Part shown: positions 1-6,065 of the stretch, piece by piece
Layout: each line of letters begins with the position of its first letter
Position numbering within the stretch: the first letter of the stretch is position 1
Assembly (NCBI GenBank): GCA_027067085.1
Contig: JAMOMM010000405.1
Location: forward strand, 1-8,039
DNA length: 8,039 bases
From: Hyphomicrobiales bacterium
GTDB taxonomy: Bacteria > Pseudomonadota > Alphaproteobacteria > Rhizobiales > Aestuariivirgaceae
Direction: 5' to 3'
Notes under the pieces: generated by a model
Told to the model about the DNA's origin: nothing
Databases searched by the model: none
Seen by the model: only the letters and a program-made list of their open reading frames with translations
Made by a program: the position numbers and the translations under genes

Positions 1-75
1 GCTGATACGTTGGAATGGACATTGTCTTCACCACCACCGTTCCACCAGTTTAATGATCTACCTGTTATTAAATAG
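1..75 (+). CDS. ctaD: Cytochrome c oxidase subunit I, C-terminal end (partial)
   Basis: The window opens inside a reading frame in frame 1 that ends at TAG 73-75 and encodes 24 residues. The tail reads EWTLSSPPPFHQFNDLPVIK. The EWT-x-SSPPP-x-H-x-FN-x-LP pattern is the characteristic C-terminus of bacterial aa3-type cytochrome c oxidase subunit I, just after the last membrane helix. Subunit I carries heme a and the heme a3-CuB site, where oxygen is reduced in the cytoplasmic membrane. The catalytic core lies outside the window. Having ctaB, ctaG and ctaE immediately downstream strongly supports the call despite the short fragment. A quinol oxidase subunit I is less likely, given this tail and the cta context. 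Confidence 0.9.
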   Translation, partial: ADTLEWTLSSPPPFHQFNDLPVIK

Positions 76-101
76 GTCGATTTCTAACTGAACAAATCAA
101 G

Positions 102-150
102 CCTGCGGTATCGCTGTTAGATACCGTAGGTCATTTTAAAATTATTTTTT
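102..150 (+). terminator. Hairpin with T-rich tail between ctaD and ctaB
   Basis: An 11-bp stem is formed by 102-112 and 120-130, with one G-U pair and otherwise perfect, around a 7-nt loop (113-119). A T-rich but interrupted stretch follows (131-150, ending in six Ts). The shape fits an intrinsic terminator, although the first bases after the stem are TCATTTTAAAA rather than a clean T run. Since ctaB follows directly and no clear promoter is visible between hairpin and ctaB, partial termination or a 3'-end stabiliser of the ctaD message is more likely than full termination. Confidence 0.5.
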
Positions 151-175
151 CTATTTTAAACCACATGAGATTTCG

Positions 176-1135
176 ATGAGCGATACAAGCTTAGATATGA
201 CGCAGACAGATAAAGCAGCTCTTCCTCGGTTGAACGGTGAGGGTGAAGTTTCCGATTATTTTGCCTTGCTAAAACCTCGTGTGATGTCGTTGGTTATTTT
301 TACAGCAATGGTTGGTCTTGTTACTGCACCGGGCCACATTCATCCCTTTATTGGCGCCATTGCAATTTTAGCAATTGCGGTTGGTGCAGGTGCTTCAGGT
401 GCATTAAACATGTGGTATGATGCCGACATTGATGCGGTGATGAAACGCACGCAAAGTCGCCCGATTCCAGCAGGAAAAATTCTTGATACCGATGCGTTGG
501 CTTTCGGCTTAGTTTTGTCAGCTGGTGCCGTTTTCGTGCTTGGTGTTTTGGTCAATTGGTTCGCGGGCGCATTGCTTGCCTTTACCATTTTCTTTTATAC
601 CGTTGTTTACACGATGTGGTTAAAGCGCTCGACACCCCATAATATTGTTATTGGTGGTGCATCAGGCGCGTTCCCGCCAATGATTGGTTGGGCTGCCGTT
701 ACTGGTGGGATTGATTTAATGTCGATTTCGCTTTTCCTTATTATCTTCTTGTGGACACCGCCGCATTTTTGGGCGCTATCGCTTTATCGCTCGGGCGATT
801 ATCAGCGTGCAAATATTCCCATGTTGCCAGTTGTGGCAGGTATTGGTGAAACTCGGCGTCAAATCTGGTTTTATACCTTAGCGCTCGTGCCCGTTACTTT
901 CGCACCAGCCCTTTTGGGTGCTGCAGGTTTGTTGTATACGCTCACCGCTGTTGTGATGAATGCAATCTTTATGTGGTTTGCATGGAAAATTTATGCCGCA
1001 AAAAGCGATAGTGCTTTGGGTCAGGCCCCGCAAAAACTATTCAAGTTTTCAATATTGTATCTCTTCGTCATGTTTTCAGCCTTGCTTGCTGAATGGGCGT
1101 TGGGCTTGTCAAAATTTTCTGGCGTAGGAGTATAA
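176..1135 (+). CDS. ctaB: Protoheme IX farnesyltransferase (heme O synthase)
   Basis: This integral membrane prenyltransferase of the UbiA family adds a farnesyl group to heme b to make heme o, the precursor of heme a for the oxidase. The 319 residues are a normal length for the family, with about eight or nine hydrophobic segments. The first Asp-rich motif, N-x3-D-x3-D, is N78, D82 and D86, followed by KRTQSRP at 90-96. Other hallmark stretches are WTPPHFWAL at 193-201 and D-Y-Q-R-ANIPMLPVV at 208-220. The N-terminal ~25 residues are polar and cytoplasmic. ATG 176 is preceded only by a weak GAGA (167-170). The next in-frame Met (codon 8) has no better ribosome site, so 176 is kept. The gene ends 3 bases before the small coxF-like gene. 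Its place between ctaD and ctaG is typical of rhizobial cta clusters. Confidence 0.97.
   Translation: MSDTSLDMTQTDKAALPRLNGEGEVSDYFALLKPRVMSLVIFTAMVGLVTAPGHIHPFIGAIAILAIAVGAGASGALNMWYDADIDAVMKRTQSRPIPAGKILDTDALAFGLVLSAGAVFVLGVLVNWFAGALLAFTIFFYTVVYTMWLKRSTPHNIVIGGASGAFPPMIGWAAVTGGIDLMSISLFLIIFLWTPPHFWALSLYRSGDYQRANIPMLPVVAGIGETRRQIWFYTLALVPVTFAPALLGAAGLLYTLTAVVMNAIFMWFAWKIYAAKSDSALGQAPQKLFKFSILYLFVMFSALLAEWALGLSKFSGVGV
1126..1130 (+). promoter_or_regulatory. Shine-Dalgarno of the small coxF-like gene, inside ctaB
   Basis: AGGAG lies 8 bases before ATG 1139 and falls within the last codons of ctaB. It is one of the best ribosome sites in the window. It supports translation of the 47-codon frame and suggests coupling to ctaB. 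Confidence 0.75.
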
Positions 1136-1138
1136 ACC

Positions 1139-1282
1139 ATGGAATTTCGTAAATTAACTACTGAGGAAGTTGCTAGTCGCCGTAAACGCAATATCGCTGT
1201 TGCCTTGTCTTTGGCTGGTCTGTCTTTGTTGTTCTTTATCACCACCATGATCCGCGTGAGCGAAAATCTCGGTTCAATGTAA
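1139..1282 (+). CDS. coxF: Small single-span membrane protein of the cox cluster, CoxF-like
   Basis: A 47-residue protein runs from ATG 1139 to TAA 1280-1282. A charged N-terminus (MEFRKLTTEEVASRRKRN) is followed by one hydrophobic helix at about residues 19-38 and a short polar tail. The RRKR cluster at 14-17 just before the helix predicts N-terminus inside and C-terminus in the periplasm. Size, charge pattern and position between ctaB and ctaG match the small CoxF-type proteins seen in rhizobial oxidase clusters. Their role is not established, though assembly or a minor subunit is plausible. Evidence that it is real: an AGGAG 8 bases upstream, a 3-base gap from ctaB and 30 bases to ctaG. 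It is short enough to be missed by automatic annotation. Family assignment is from memory of the pattern, not from a search. Confidence 0.8.
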   Translation: MEFRKLTTEEVASRRKRNIAVALSLAGLSLLFFITTMIRVSENLGSM

Positions 1283-1312
1283 GCTTAATGTAGGTTTGGA
1301 GATTTTATAGCT

Positions 1313-1951
1313 ATGTCTGTTACTCAAAATAAATTAGTTAAAAATGATAAGGCTAACACTCGTATTGCCATCATTTGTGCTAGCGTTGTTTTTGGGATGA
1401 TCGGCATGGCTTATGCATCGGTTCCGCTCTACAGAATTTTCTGCCAAGTCACGGGCTTTGGCGGCACAACGCAAGTTTCAAGCGGTGCAGATGGAGTTAT
1501 CCTTGATCGTGAAATTACCGTTGCTTTTGATGCCAACGTCAATCGTGGTATGGATTGGGTGTTTAAACCTGTTCAAACTAAGATAACAATGAAAATTGGA
1601 ACAGAATCTCTTGCGTTTTATCGCGCCACCAATACATCAAAACAAACCGTTATAGGCACCGCAGTATTCAACGTTTCACCGCCGCTTGCTGGGCAATATT
1701 TCAATAAGGTAGAGTGTTTTTGTTTTACTGAGCAAACTTTAAAGCCAGGCCAAACAGTCGACATGCCCGTAACATTTTTTATCGATCCTGAACTTGCAAA
1801 TGACAAAGATTTGAAAAAGCTTACGACAATCACCTTGTCGTATACTTTTTACGAAAAGAAAAACGATAAGCCAGAACAAGTAAAGATTAAAAAAGTCACC
1901 GAAGTTTTGCAAAGCCAAAATGGTGATGTGAAACCATCAAATGCAAATTAG
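1313..1951 (+). CDS. ctaG: Cytochrome c oxidase assembly protein CtaG/Cox11 (copper chaperone)
   Basis: CtaG/Cox11 delivers copper to the CuB site of oxidase subunit I. The 212-residue protein has a cytoplasmic N-terminus, one membrane anchor at about 17-37, then a periplasmic immunoglobulin-like domain. Family hallmarks are VPLYRIFCQVTGFGGTTQ at 37-54, with conserved C44, and the copper-binding CFCF at 135-138 within NKVECFCFTEQTL. Also present are VDMPV-x-FF-x-DPE at 149-160 and the closing TLSYTFY strand at 174-180. About 30 lysine-rich, polar residues follow that strand. This tail is not part of the conserved domain and looks disordered. GGAG at 1298-1301 sits 11 bases before ATG 1313, a slightly long spacing. 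No heme- or copper-site residue appears to be missing. Confidence 0.97.
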   Translation: MSVTQNKLVKNDKANTRIAIICASVVFGMIGMAYASVPLYRIFCQVTGFGGTTQVSSGADGVILDREITVAFDANVNRGMDWVFKPVQTKITMKIGTESLAFYRATNTSKQTVIGTAVFNVSPPLAGQYFNKVECFCFTEQTLKPGQTVDMPVTFFIDPELANDKDLKKLTTITLSYTFYEKKNDKPEQVKIKKVTEVLQSQNGDVKPSNAN

Positions 1952-1952
1952 A

Positions 1953-1983
1953 GTCGTTCTGGTTTAGATTGAACCAGAACGAC
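1953..1983 (+). terminator. Perfect 12-bp hairpin after ctaG, no T tract
   Basis: Arms 1953-1964 and 1972-1983 are perfectly complementary over 12 bp. The pairing can extend inward by a wobble and an A-T pair to a 3-nt loop. It starts two bases after the ctaG stop. The sequence after it (ATATTTAAGG) lacks a run of Ts, so this is not a classical intrinsic terminator. It could block 3' exonuclease or mark an RNA processing point, or be a dispersed palindrome. Its 5' arm and loop share the TCTGGTTTA string with the ctaE terminator. Confidence 0.5.
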
Positions 1984-2020
1984 ATATTTAAGGTATTGAT
2001 AATCTTGCGTTTTATGCAGT

Positions 2021-2037
2021 GTTTGTGATTCAAACAA
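2021..2037. promoter_or_regulatory. Possible operator: 17-nt inverted repeat upstream of ctaE
   Basis: TGTTTG at 2021-2026 and CAAACA at 2032-2037 form a perfect 6-bp inverted repeat with a 5-nt spacer, about 35 bases upstream of the TATAAT-like element. Spacing and symmetry would suit a dimeric regulator. I do not recognise the motif as a known box, and chance is a real alternative. Confidence 0.2.
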
Positions 2038-2047
2038 AACATGAAAC

Positions 2048-2077
2048 GCTCTAGAGATAGACACAAATTCTTATAAT
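2048..2077 (+). promoter_or_regulatory. Candidate promoter of ctaE
   Basis: A perfect TATAAT -10 hexamer is at 2072-2077. The -35 region about 17 bases upstream (near 2049-2054, CTCTAG) is a poor match, so an activator or extended contacts would be needed. The position, after the ctaG hairpin and about 40 bases before the ctaE start, makes a separate promoter for subunit III plausible. The 166-base gap is the longest in the window. Confidence 0.35.
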
Positions 2078-2102
2078 ACGGGCATCAATTGCCTGACTAA
2101 AA

Positions 2103-2115
2103 GGGAGTTAAGGGA
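2103..2115 (+). promoter_or_regulatory. Ribosome binding region of ctaE with two purine-rich sites
   Basis: GGGAG at 2103-2107 is 10 bases from ATG 2118, and AAGGGA at 2110-2115 is 2 bases from it. The upstream one has the more usable spacing. Both support the ATG at 2118 as start. Confidence 0.5.
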
Positions 2116-2117
2116 AC

Positions 2118-2969
2118 ATGGCAGATAGCCACGCACCAAATCATAATTACCATCTTGTGGATCCAAGCCCATGGCCAGTTGTTGGCTCAATCTCGGCGTT
2201 CATTCTTTCCGTTGGCGCGGTAAATTGGTTCCATGGCGGCAATCCGTGGGTTCTGGCAGCTGGCTTTGCTGGCGTTTTATATACCATGTTTATGTGGTGG
2301 TCTGACATCATCAAAGAAGCCCATCAAGGCGATCACACTAAAGTGGTTCAGCTTCACCTGCGCTATGGTATGATTTTGTTTATTGCCTCAGAAGTTATGT
2401 TCTTTGTGGCATGGTTTTGGGCATATTTCGATGCATCGTTGTTCTATGACGAAGTTATTCAAGCCACACGGGTTGAAGCAACTGGCGGCGTTTGGCCTCC
2501 AAAGGGAACGCAAATTTTTGACCCTTGGCATTTGCCGCTGCTCAACACGATTATCCTTTTAACCTCTGGTACAACCGTAACATGGGCCCACCATGCATTG
2601 ATTAACAATGACCGCAAAGGCCTGATTTGGGGGTTGGTTTTAACTATCCTTCTTGGGTTAGTATTTACAGGTGTTCAAGCCTACGAATATGCCCATGCAG
2701 CATTTGCCTTTAGTGCAGATAATGGTGGCAACATTTATACATCGACATTTTACATGGCGACAGGCTTTCACGGTTTCCACGTGTTGGTTGGTACAATTTT
2801 CTTGATCGTGTGTTTGTTCCGCGCACTTAAAGGTCACTTCACACCAGAACAACATTTTGGTTTTGAAGCGGCGGCTTGGTATTGGCACTTTGTCGACGTT
2901 GTATGGTTGTTCTTGTTTGCATCTGTATATGTCTGGGGTTCCTGGGGTGTCGCAGTCGGCGGCCTCTAA
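2118..2969 (+). CDS. ctaE: Cytochrome c oxidase subunit III
   Basis: This is the core membrane subunit III of the aa3-type oxidase. It stabilises turnover of subunit I and lies near the entry of its proton path. The protein has 283 residues with seven predicted membrane helices, the full proteobacterial form rather than the short five-helix type. Diagnostic stretches include HLRYGMILFIASEVMFF at 80-96 (E92 corresponds to the conserved membrane glutamate), TWAHHALI at 155-162, GFHGFHVLVGT at 216-226 and W-Y-W-HFVDVVWLFLF at 254-267. The start is supported by two purine-rich ribosome sites. The gene is separated from ctaG by 166 bases with a hairpin and a possible promoter, and is followed by a strong terminator. 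It may therefore be transcribed on its own or at a different level from the assembly genes. Confidence 0.98.
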   Translation: MADSHAPNHNYHLVDPSPWPVVGSISAFILSVGAVNWFHGGNPWVLAAGFAGVLYTMFMWWSDIIKEAHQGDHTKVVQLHLRYGMILFIASEVMFFVAWFWAYFDASLFYDEVIQATRVEATGGVWPPKGTQIFDPWHLPLLNTIILLTSGTTVTWAHHALINNDRKGLIWGLVLTILLGLVFTGVQAYEYAHAAFAFSADNGGNIYTSTFYMATGFHGFHVLVGTIFLIVCLFRALKGHFTPEQHFGFEAAAWYWHFVDVVWLFLFASVYVWGSWGVAVGGL

Positions 2970-3018
2970 ATTGAGCGCTGCTACGATATAGCCCGCTACA
3001 ATTCGTCGGACGATTTAT

Positions 3019-3053
3019 GGTCGCGTCTGGTTTATACTGGACGCGACCTTTTT
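3019..3053 (+). terminator. Rho-independent terminator after ctaE
   Basis: A GC-rich 9-bp perfect stem (3019-3027 with 3040-3048) can extend by two G-U pairs and one G-C pair to a 6-nt loop. Five Ts follow at once (3049-3053), then AATTTTA. This is the clearest intrinsic terminator in the window. The DUF983 gene starts only 28 bases later and no clear promoter is visible between them, so read-through or a promoter overlapping the hairpin is implied. Confidence 0.85.
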
Positions 3054-3080
3054 AATTTTATCAAACAAAAAAGAAAAACA

Positions 3081-3452
3081 ATGACAGACGAAAATCACTA
3101 TCCAGACCTTTCTGCCACTTCGACTGGTTTTGCAGGAAAGTGCCCACGCTGTGGACGCGGTAAACTATTCAATGGTTTTTTGACAGTGGCTAAAGAATGT
3201 AATTCTTGTGAGCTGGATTTCGGCTTTGCCGATGCTGGTGACGGTGCAACATGGTTTGTTATGGTCATCGGCTCAATCTTGGCCATGGGTAGCACGCTTT
3301 ATGTGGAGTTTACCTATCAGCCTGCTTATTGGGTTCACGCGCTTGTGGCTATTCCGATGGCTGTTGGTGTGCCATTGTTATTGCTAAGACCTGCGAAAGG
3401 TTTTTTCATTGCTCAGCAATACAAACGTGATGCAGCACCTGGGAAAACTTAA
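3081..3452 (+). CDS. DUF983 family zinc-ribbon membrane protein
   Basis: This 123-residue protein belongs to the DUF983 family, whose biochemical role is not established. An N-terminal zinc ribbon is visible: CPRCG at 21-25 with the second pair C40 and C43 (C-x2-C ... C-x2-C), followed by the family stretch DAGDGATWFVM at 51-61. Two hydrophobic helices follow, at about 58-77 and 83-103, and a short basic tail. The ribbon is probably cytoplasmic. The ribosome site is weak (only AAGAAAAA before ATG 3081). The gene commonly sits between subunit III and surf1 in alphaproteobacterial oxidase clusters, as here, which suggests a part in oxidase assembly or metal handling. That is inference from neighbours. 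Its N-terminal Met, 18 residues before the first Cys pair region, fits family length. Confidence 0.9.
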   Translation: MTDENHYPDLSATSTGFAGKCPRCGRGKLFNGFLTVAKECNSCELDFGFADAGDGATWFVMVIGSILAMGSTLYVEFTYQPAYWVHALVAIPMAVGVPLLLLRPAKGFFIAQQYKRDAAPGKT

Positions 3453-3493
3453 ATAGACAAAACAATTAACCAGCCAAAAGAAATTTAAACGCC

Positions 3494-4261
3494 ATGAAAA
3501 AAGCCCGCCGTATTGGATTTTTGATTTTTGCGATTTTGTTGTTCATTGTTCTAGTTGGGCTTGCCCTTTGGCAGGTCCAGCGTCTGCAATGGAAGAATGA
3601 ACTCATTGAGCAAAGCCAACATGCCGTCACTGCAAAGCCTGTTACGATTACTGATATTGAAGCAGGCTTAGAATATGGCTTTAATGTCAATTTTTTGCGG
3701 GCGCGGTTGACCGGTCATTATCGCCACGACTTAGAACGCTACATATATCGCTCTAACAAATCCAAGCCTGGCTATCATATCGTTACGCCATTTATTGAAG
3801 ACAAAGGCTATATCGTTTTCGTTGATCGCGGTTGGGTGCCGCAAGCAAAGCGTTTGCCAAAAGATCGCCCTACCTCGCGAACACCCAAGGGTAAAATAAC
3901 CATCACAGGCGTTACGAGAAATCACGTCACAGGTTATCAAATATTTCTACCCGAACCTGATCTGAGTAAAAACATTTGGTATTGGTATGATCGGCCAAGC
4001 CTTGCTCATTCGTTACCGGCCGAAGTTGGAAAAATGCCTGATGGCCAGCAAGCTGTTATTTCGTCATTGTTCTTTCAGCTGGAACCCAATGGTGAGCCAG
4101 CAAAGGGCGATGTTCCCAAAATTTTACCTGTTACCATCAAGCTCACCAACAACCATTTGCAATACGCCATAACGTGGTTTGCTCTTGCTTTCATCTTACT
4201 GGTTATGACAATCTATTTCATGCGTGTTAGTAAAAGGCAGCCTGAAGATGACCCGAAATGA
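3494..4261 (+). CDS. surf1: SURF1 family cytochrome c oxidase assembly protein
   Basis: SURF1 is a membrane assembly factor that helps put heme a into oxidase subunit I. The 255-residue protein has the family layout of two membrane helices flanking a periplasmic domain. The first helix is at about 7-27 and runs into LALWQVQRLQWK at 23-34. In the periplasmic domain are YHIVTPF at 94-100, VFVDRGWVP at 108-116 and F-x-PEPDLSKNIWYWYD at 151-166. The second helix begins in NNHLQYAITWFALAF at 219-233. A charged tail ends the protein. The ribosome site before ATG 3494 is weak (AAAGAAA region), and the Met-Lys-Lys-Ala-Arg-Arg start fits N-inside topology. The gene lies 41 bases after DUF983, and its last 14 bases overlap the start of the YjbR/MmcQ gene. 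No truncation is seen. Confidence 0.96.
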   Translation: MKKARRIGFLIFAILLFIVLVGLALWQVQRLQWKNELIEQSQHAVTAKPVTITDIEAGLEYGFNVNFLRARLTGHYRHDLERYIYRSNKSKPGYHIVTPFIEDKGYIVFVDRGWVPQAKRLPKDRPTSRTPKGKITITGVTRNHVTGYQIFLPEPDLSKNIWYWYDRPSLAHSLPAEVGKMPDGQQAVISSLFFQLEPNGEPAKGDVPKILPVTIKLTNNHLQYAITWFALAFILLVMTIYFMRVSKRQPEDDPK

Positions 4262-4607
4262 ATTTGATAGCTTCTGCAAAACCTTAAATTCCACCACCAA
4301 CGTCATCCAGTGGGGAAACGCTAGCGTGTGGAAAGTTGGCGGCAAAATCTTTGCCATTTGCTCTCATTGGGGTGAGGGGGATCACCAAAAAATTGGTTTT
4401 AAATGTTCCGATTTTTCCTACATGGTCCTGACTGAACAAGATGACATTGTTCCAGCACCATATCTTGCACGAGCAAAGTGGGTGCAATTAGAAAGTGAAA
4501 AAGCCATGAACGATGAAGACATCAAGTCTTATATCATTGAGGCCCACAAAATCATCTCAGCCAAACTAACCAAGAAAAAGCAACGTGAACTGAACTTGTT
4601 GGCCTAA
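4248..4607 (+). CDS. YjbR/MmcQ family protein
   Basis: This 119-residue protein resembles the MmcQ/YjbR family, small proteins with a CyaY-like fold. Their function is unsettled and a DNA-binding role has been suggested. Visible family features are an N-terminal MTRNEFDSFC helix, VIQWGNASVWKVGGKIFA at 19-36 and a second strand region with IGFKCSDFSYMVL at 49-61. APYLARAKWVQL at 70-81 follows, then a C-terminal helix with a KKK-QRE basic end. An upstream in-frame GTG (4224) would add eight residues. I prefer ATG 4248 because it starts exactly at the family's usual MTR-x-EFD N-terminus and has AGG 10 bases upstream. The start overlaps surf1 by 14 bases, so translation is probably coupled, but nothing in the sequence ties it to oxidase assembly. 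Confidence 0.88.
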   Translation: MTRNEFDSFCKTLNSTTNVIQWGNASVWKVGGKIFAICSHWGEGDHQKIGFKCSDFSYMVLTEQDDIVPAPYLARAKWVQLESEKAMNDEDIKSYIIEAHKIISAKLTKKKQRELNLLA

Positions 4608-4627
4608 CCAATGCCGCCACAAGCATC

Positions 4628-4656
4628 TTGTAGCTTCTCTTTAAAACCGCTATAGC
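4628..4656 (+). promoter_or_regulatory. Possible promoter for the thrC operon
   Basis: TTGTAG (4628-4633) and TATAGC (4651-4656) are separated by 17 bases, the standard sigma-70 spacing, about 27 bases before the thrC start. Each hexamer matches consensus only partly. The perfect palindrome CAAGCGCTTG at 4656-4665 abuts the -10 and could be an operator or chance. I see no threonine-rich leader peptide or attenuator in this 75-base gap. Confidence 0.3.
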
Positions 4657-4668
4657 AAGCGCTTGTTT

Positions 4669-4674
4669 AAGGAG
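4669..4674 (+). promoter_or_regulatory. Strong Shine-Dalgarno of thrC
   Basis: AAGGAG lies 8 bases before ATG 4683, near-ideal sequence and spacing. It fixes the thrC start and suggests efficient translation at the head of the three-gene block. Confidence 0.8.
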
Positions 4675-4682
4675 ACTTTTAA

Positions 4683-6065
4683 ATGCAATTCGTTTCGACA
4701 CGCCAAGGCGCACCAAAACTTGGTTTTGAAGATGTAATCATCACAGGTTTGGCCGCAGACGGTGGGCTTTATGTACCTGAACAATGGCCCACTTTAAACA
4801 AAGATGAATGGCGTGCTTTGCGTGGCAAGTCTTACGCAGATATTGCTCTTGCTGTGATGTGGCCATTTGTTGAAGGCGCCATGCCGCGCGAAACATTTAA
4901 GGCTATGATACAAGATGCCTATGGCTCGTTCTCTCATCGTGCCGTCACCCCATTGACCCAGCTCGATCATAATCAATGGTTGTTAGAATTATACCACGGG
5001 CCGACATTAGCGTTTAAAGATGTGGCCATGCAATTGCTGGCACGCCTGATGGACTGGGCGCTAGAGCGGGCAGATAAGAACGCTTCTATTGTGGCGGCAA
5101 CTTCAGGCGATACGGGTGGGGCAGCCATTGAAGCCTTTAAAAACTCAACGCGTGCGCACGTTTTTGTGCTTCATCCGCATGAAAAAGTAAGCGCTGTGCA
5201 GCGCCGTCAGATGACCACAACAGGTTCGGACCGTGTTGCCAACATCGCTCTAAAAGGTAATTTTGATGATTGCCAAGATTTAGTCAAAGCCATGTTTGCC
5301 GATACTTCATTTCGTAACGCGCAAAATTTGGCGGGTGTAAACTCAATCAACTGGGCCCGCATTATGGCGCAAACAGTTTATTATGCGGTTGCAGCACTGG
5401 CCCTTGGTGGCCCCGATCGTCCTGTAAGCTTCACCGTTCCAACAGGAAATTTTGGTGATATTTTTGCGGGCTACGTTATTAAACAAATGGGCTTACCGAT
5501 AGAACAATTGGTCATCGCTACAAACTCAAACGACATTTTAGACCGTACCTTAAAAACAGGGCGCTATGAAGTCACAGGCGTTGAGCCAACCACATCGCCA
5601 TCGATGGATATTCAAGTGTCGAGTAACTTCGAACGTTTGTTGTTTGATCTAACGGGTCGCGACGGAAATGCTGTAACCACCATGATGTCAGGCCTTAAAC
5701 AATCTGGTGCCTTTGAAATTCCAACCGATGCGCTGGCAAAATTACGCGCTGGCTTCACATCTGGTCGAACCGATGAACAAACCGTTGCAGCAACAATTGC
5801 CAACACACTTAAAACCTCAGAAAAGTTGATTGACCCTCATACCGCGGTTGCTTATGCGGTTGCCAGAACCATCAAAAGCGATGCACCTATGGTTACCCTT
5901 TCAACGGCTCATCCTGCAAAATTCCCCGATGCGGTGAAACAAGCGTGCGGTGTCTATCCAGATTTACCCCCCCACATGGCAGACTTGTTTGAGCGCACAG
6001 AAGTTTTCGATGTGGTGGAAAATGACCTTGATGCGGTAGAAAGCTATATTTCTAAATGCCAATAA
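4683..6065 (+). CDS. thrC: Threonine synthase (PLP-dependent)
   Basis: Threonine synthase converts O-phospho-L-homoserine to L-threonine and phosphate in the cytoplasm, the last step of threonine synthesis. At 460 residues it fits the longer form typical of proteobacteria and yeast. The N-terminus MQFVSTRQGAP, with L-x-DGGLYVPE near 23-33, is typical. The PLP lysine is K112 in HGPTLAFKD at 105-113. ATSGDTGGAA at 139-148 and PTGNFGDIFAGY at 253-264 form the cofactor-binding loops. NSNDIL at 281-286, SPSMDIQVSSNFERLLF at 305-321, IDPHTAVAY at 383-391 and TAHPAKFPDAV at 408-418 are further family signatures. It is complete, with a strong ribosome site. Its last 10 bases overlap the M16 peptidase gene. 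The homoserine kinase that would supply substrate is not in the window. Confidence 0.97.
   Translation: MQFVSTRQGAPKLGFEDVIITGLAADGGLYVPEQWPTLNKDEWRALRGKSYADIALAVMWPFVEGAMPRETFKAMIQDAYGSFSHRAVTPLTQLDHNQWLLELYHGPTLAFKDVAMQLLARLMDWALERADKNASIVAATSGDTGGAAIEAFKNSTRAHVFVLHPHEKVSAVQRRQMTTTGSDRVANIALKGNFDDCQDLVKAMFADTSFRNAQNLAGVNSINWARIMAQTVYYAVAALALGGPDRPVSFTVPTGNFGDIFAGYVIKQMGLPIEQLVIATNSNDILDRTLKTGRYEVTGVEPTTSPSMDIQVSSNFERLLFDLTGRDGNAVTTMMSGLKQSGAFEIPTDALAKLRAGFTSGRTDEQTVAATIANTLKTSEKLIDPHTAVAYAVARTIKSDAPMVTLSTAHPAKFPDAVKQACGVYPDLPPHMADLFERTEVFDVVENDLDAVESYISKCQ

Noticed and set aside
165..179. A four-codon mini-ORF (ATG AGA TTT CGA TGA) whose stop overlaps the ctaB start
   Set aside because: It has no ribosome site of its own and four codons are easily produced by chance. 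No leader function can be supported.
1996..2009. FNR/FixK-like half site TTGAT upstream of ctaE
   Set aside because: The second half (TTGCG) does not match ATCAA, so the full anaerobox consensus TTGAT-N4-ATCAA is absent.
4224..4247. Upstream GTG start extending the YjbR/MmcQ protein by eight residues
   Set aside because: The extension deepens the overlap with surf1 and adds residues before the usual MTR-x-EFD family start. ATG 4248 is better placed.
4608..4682. Threonine attenuator or leader peptide before thrC
   Set aside because: The 75-base gap has no Thr/Ile-rich short frame and no alternative stem pair with a T run. Only a small hairpin (4619-4631) and a 10-nt palindrome are present.
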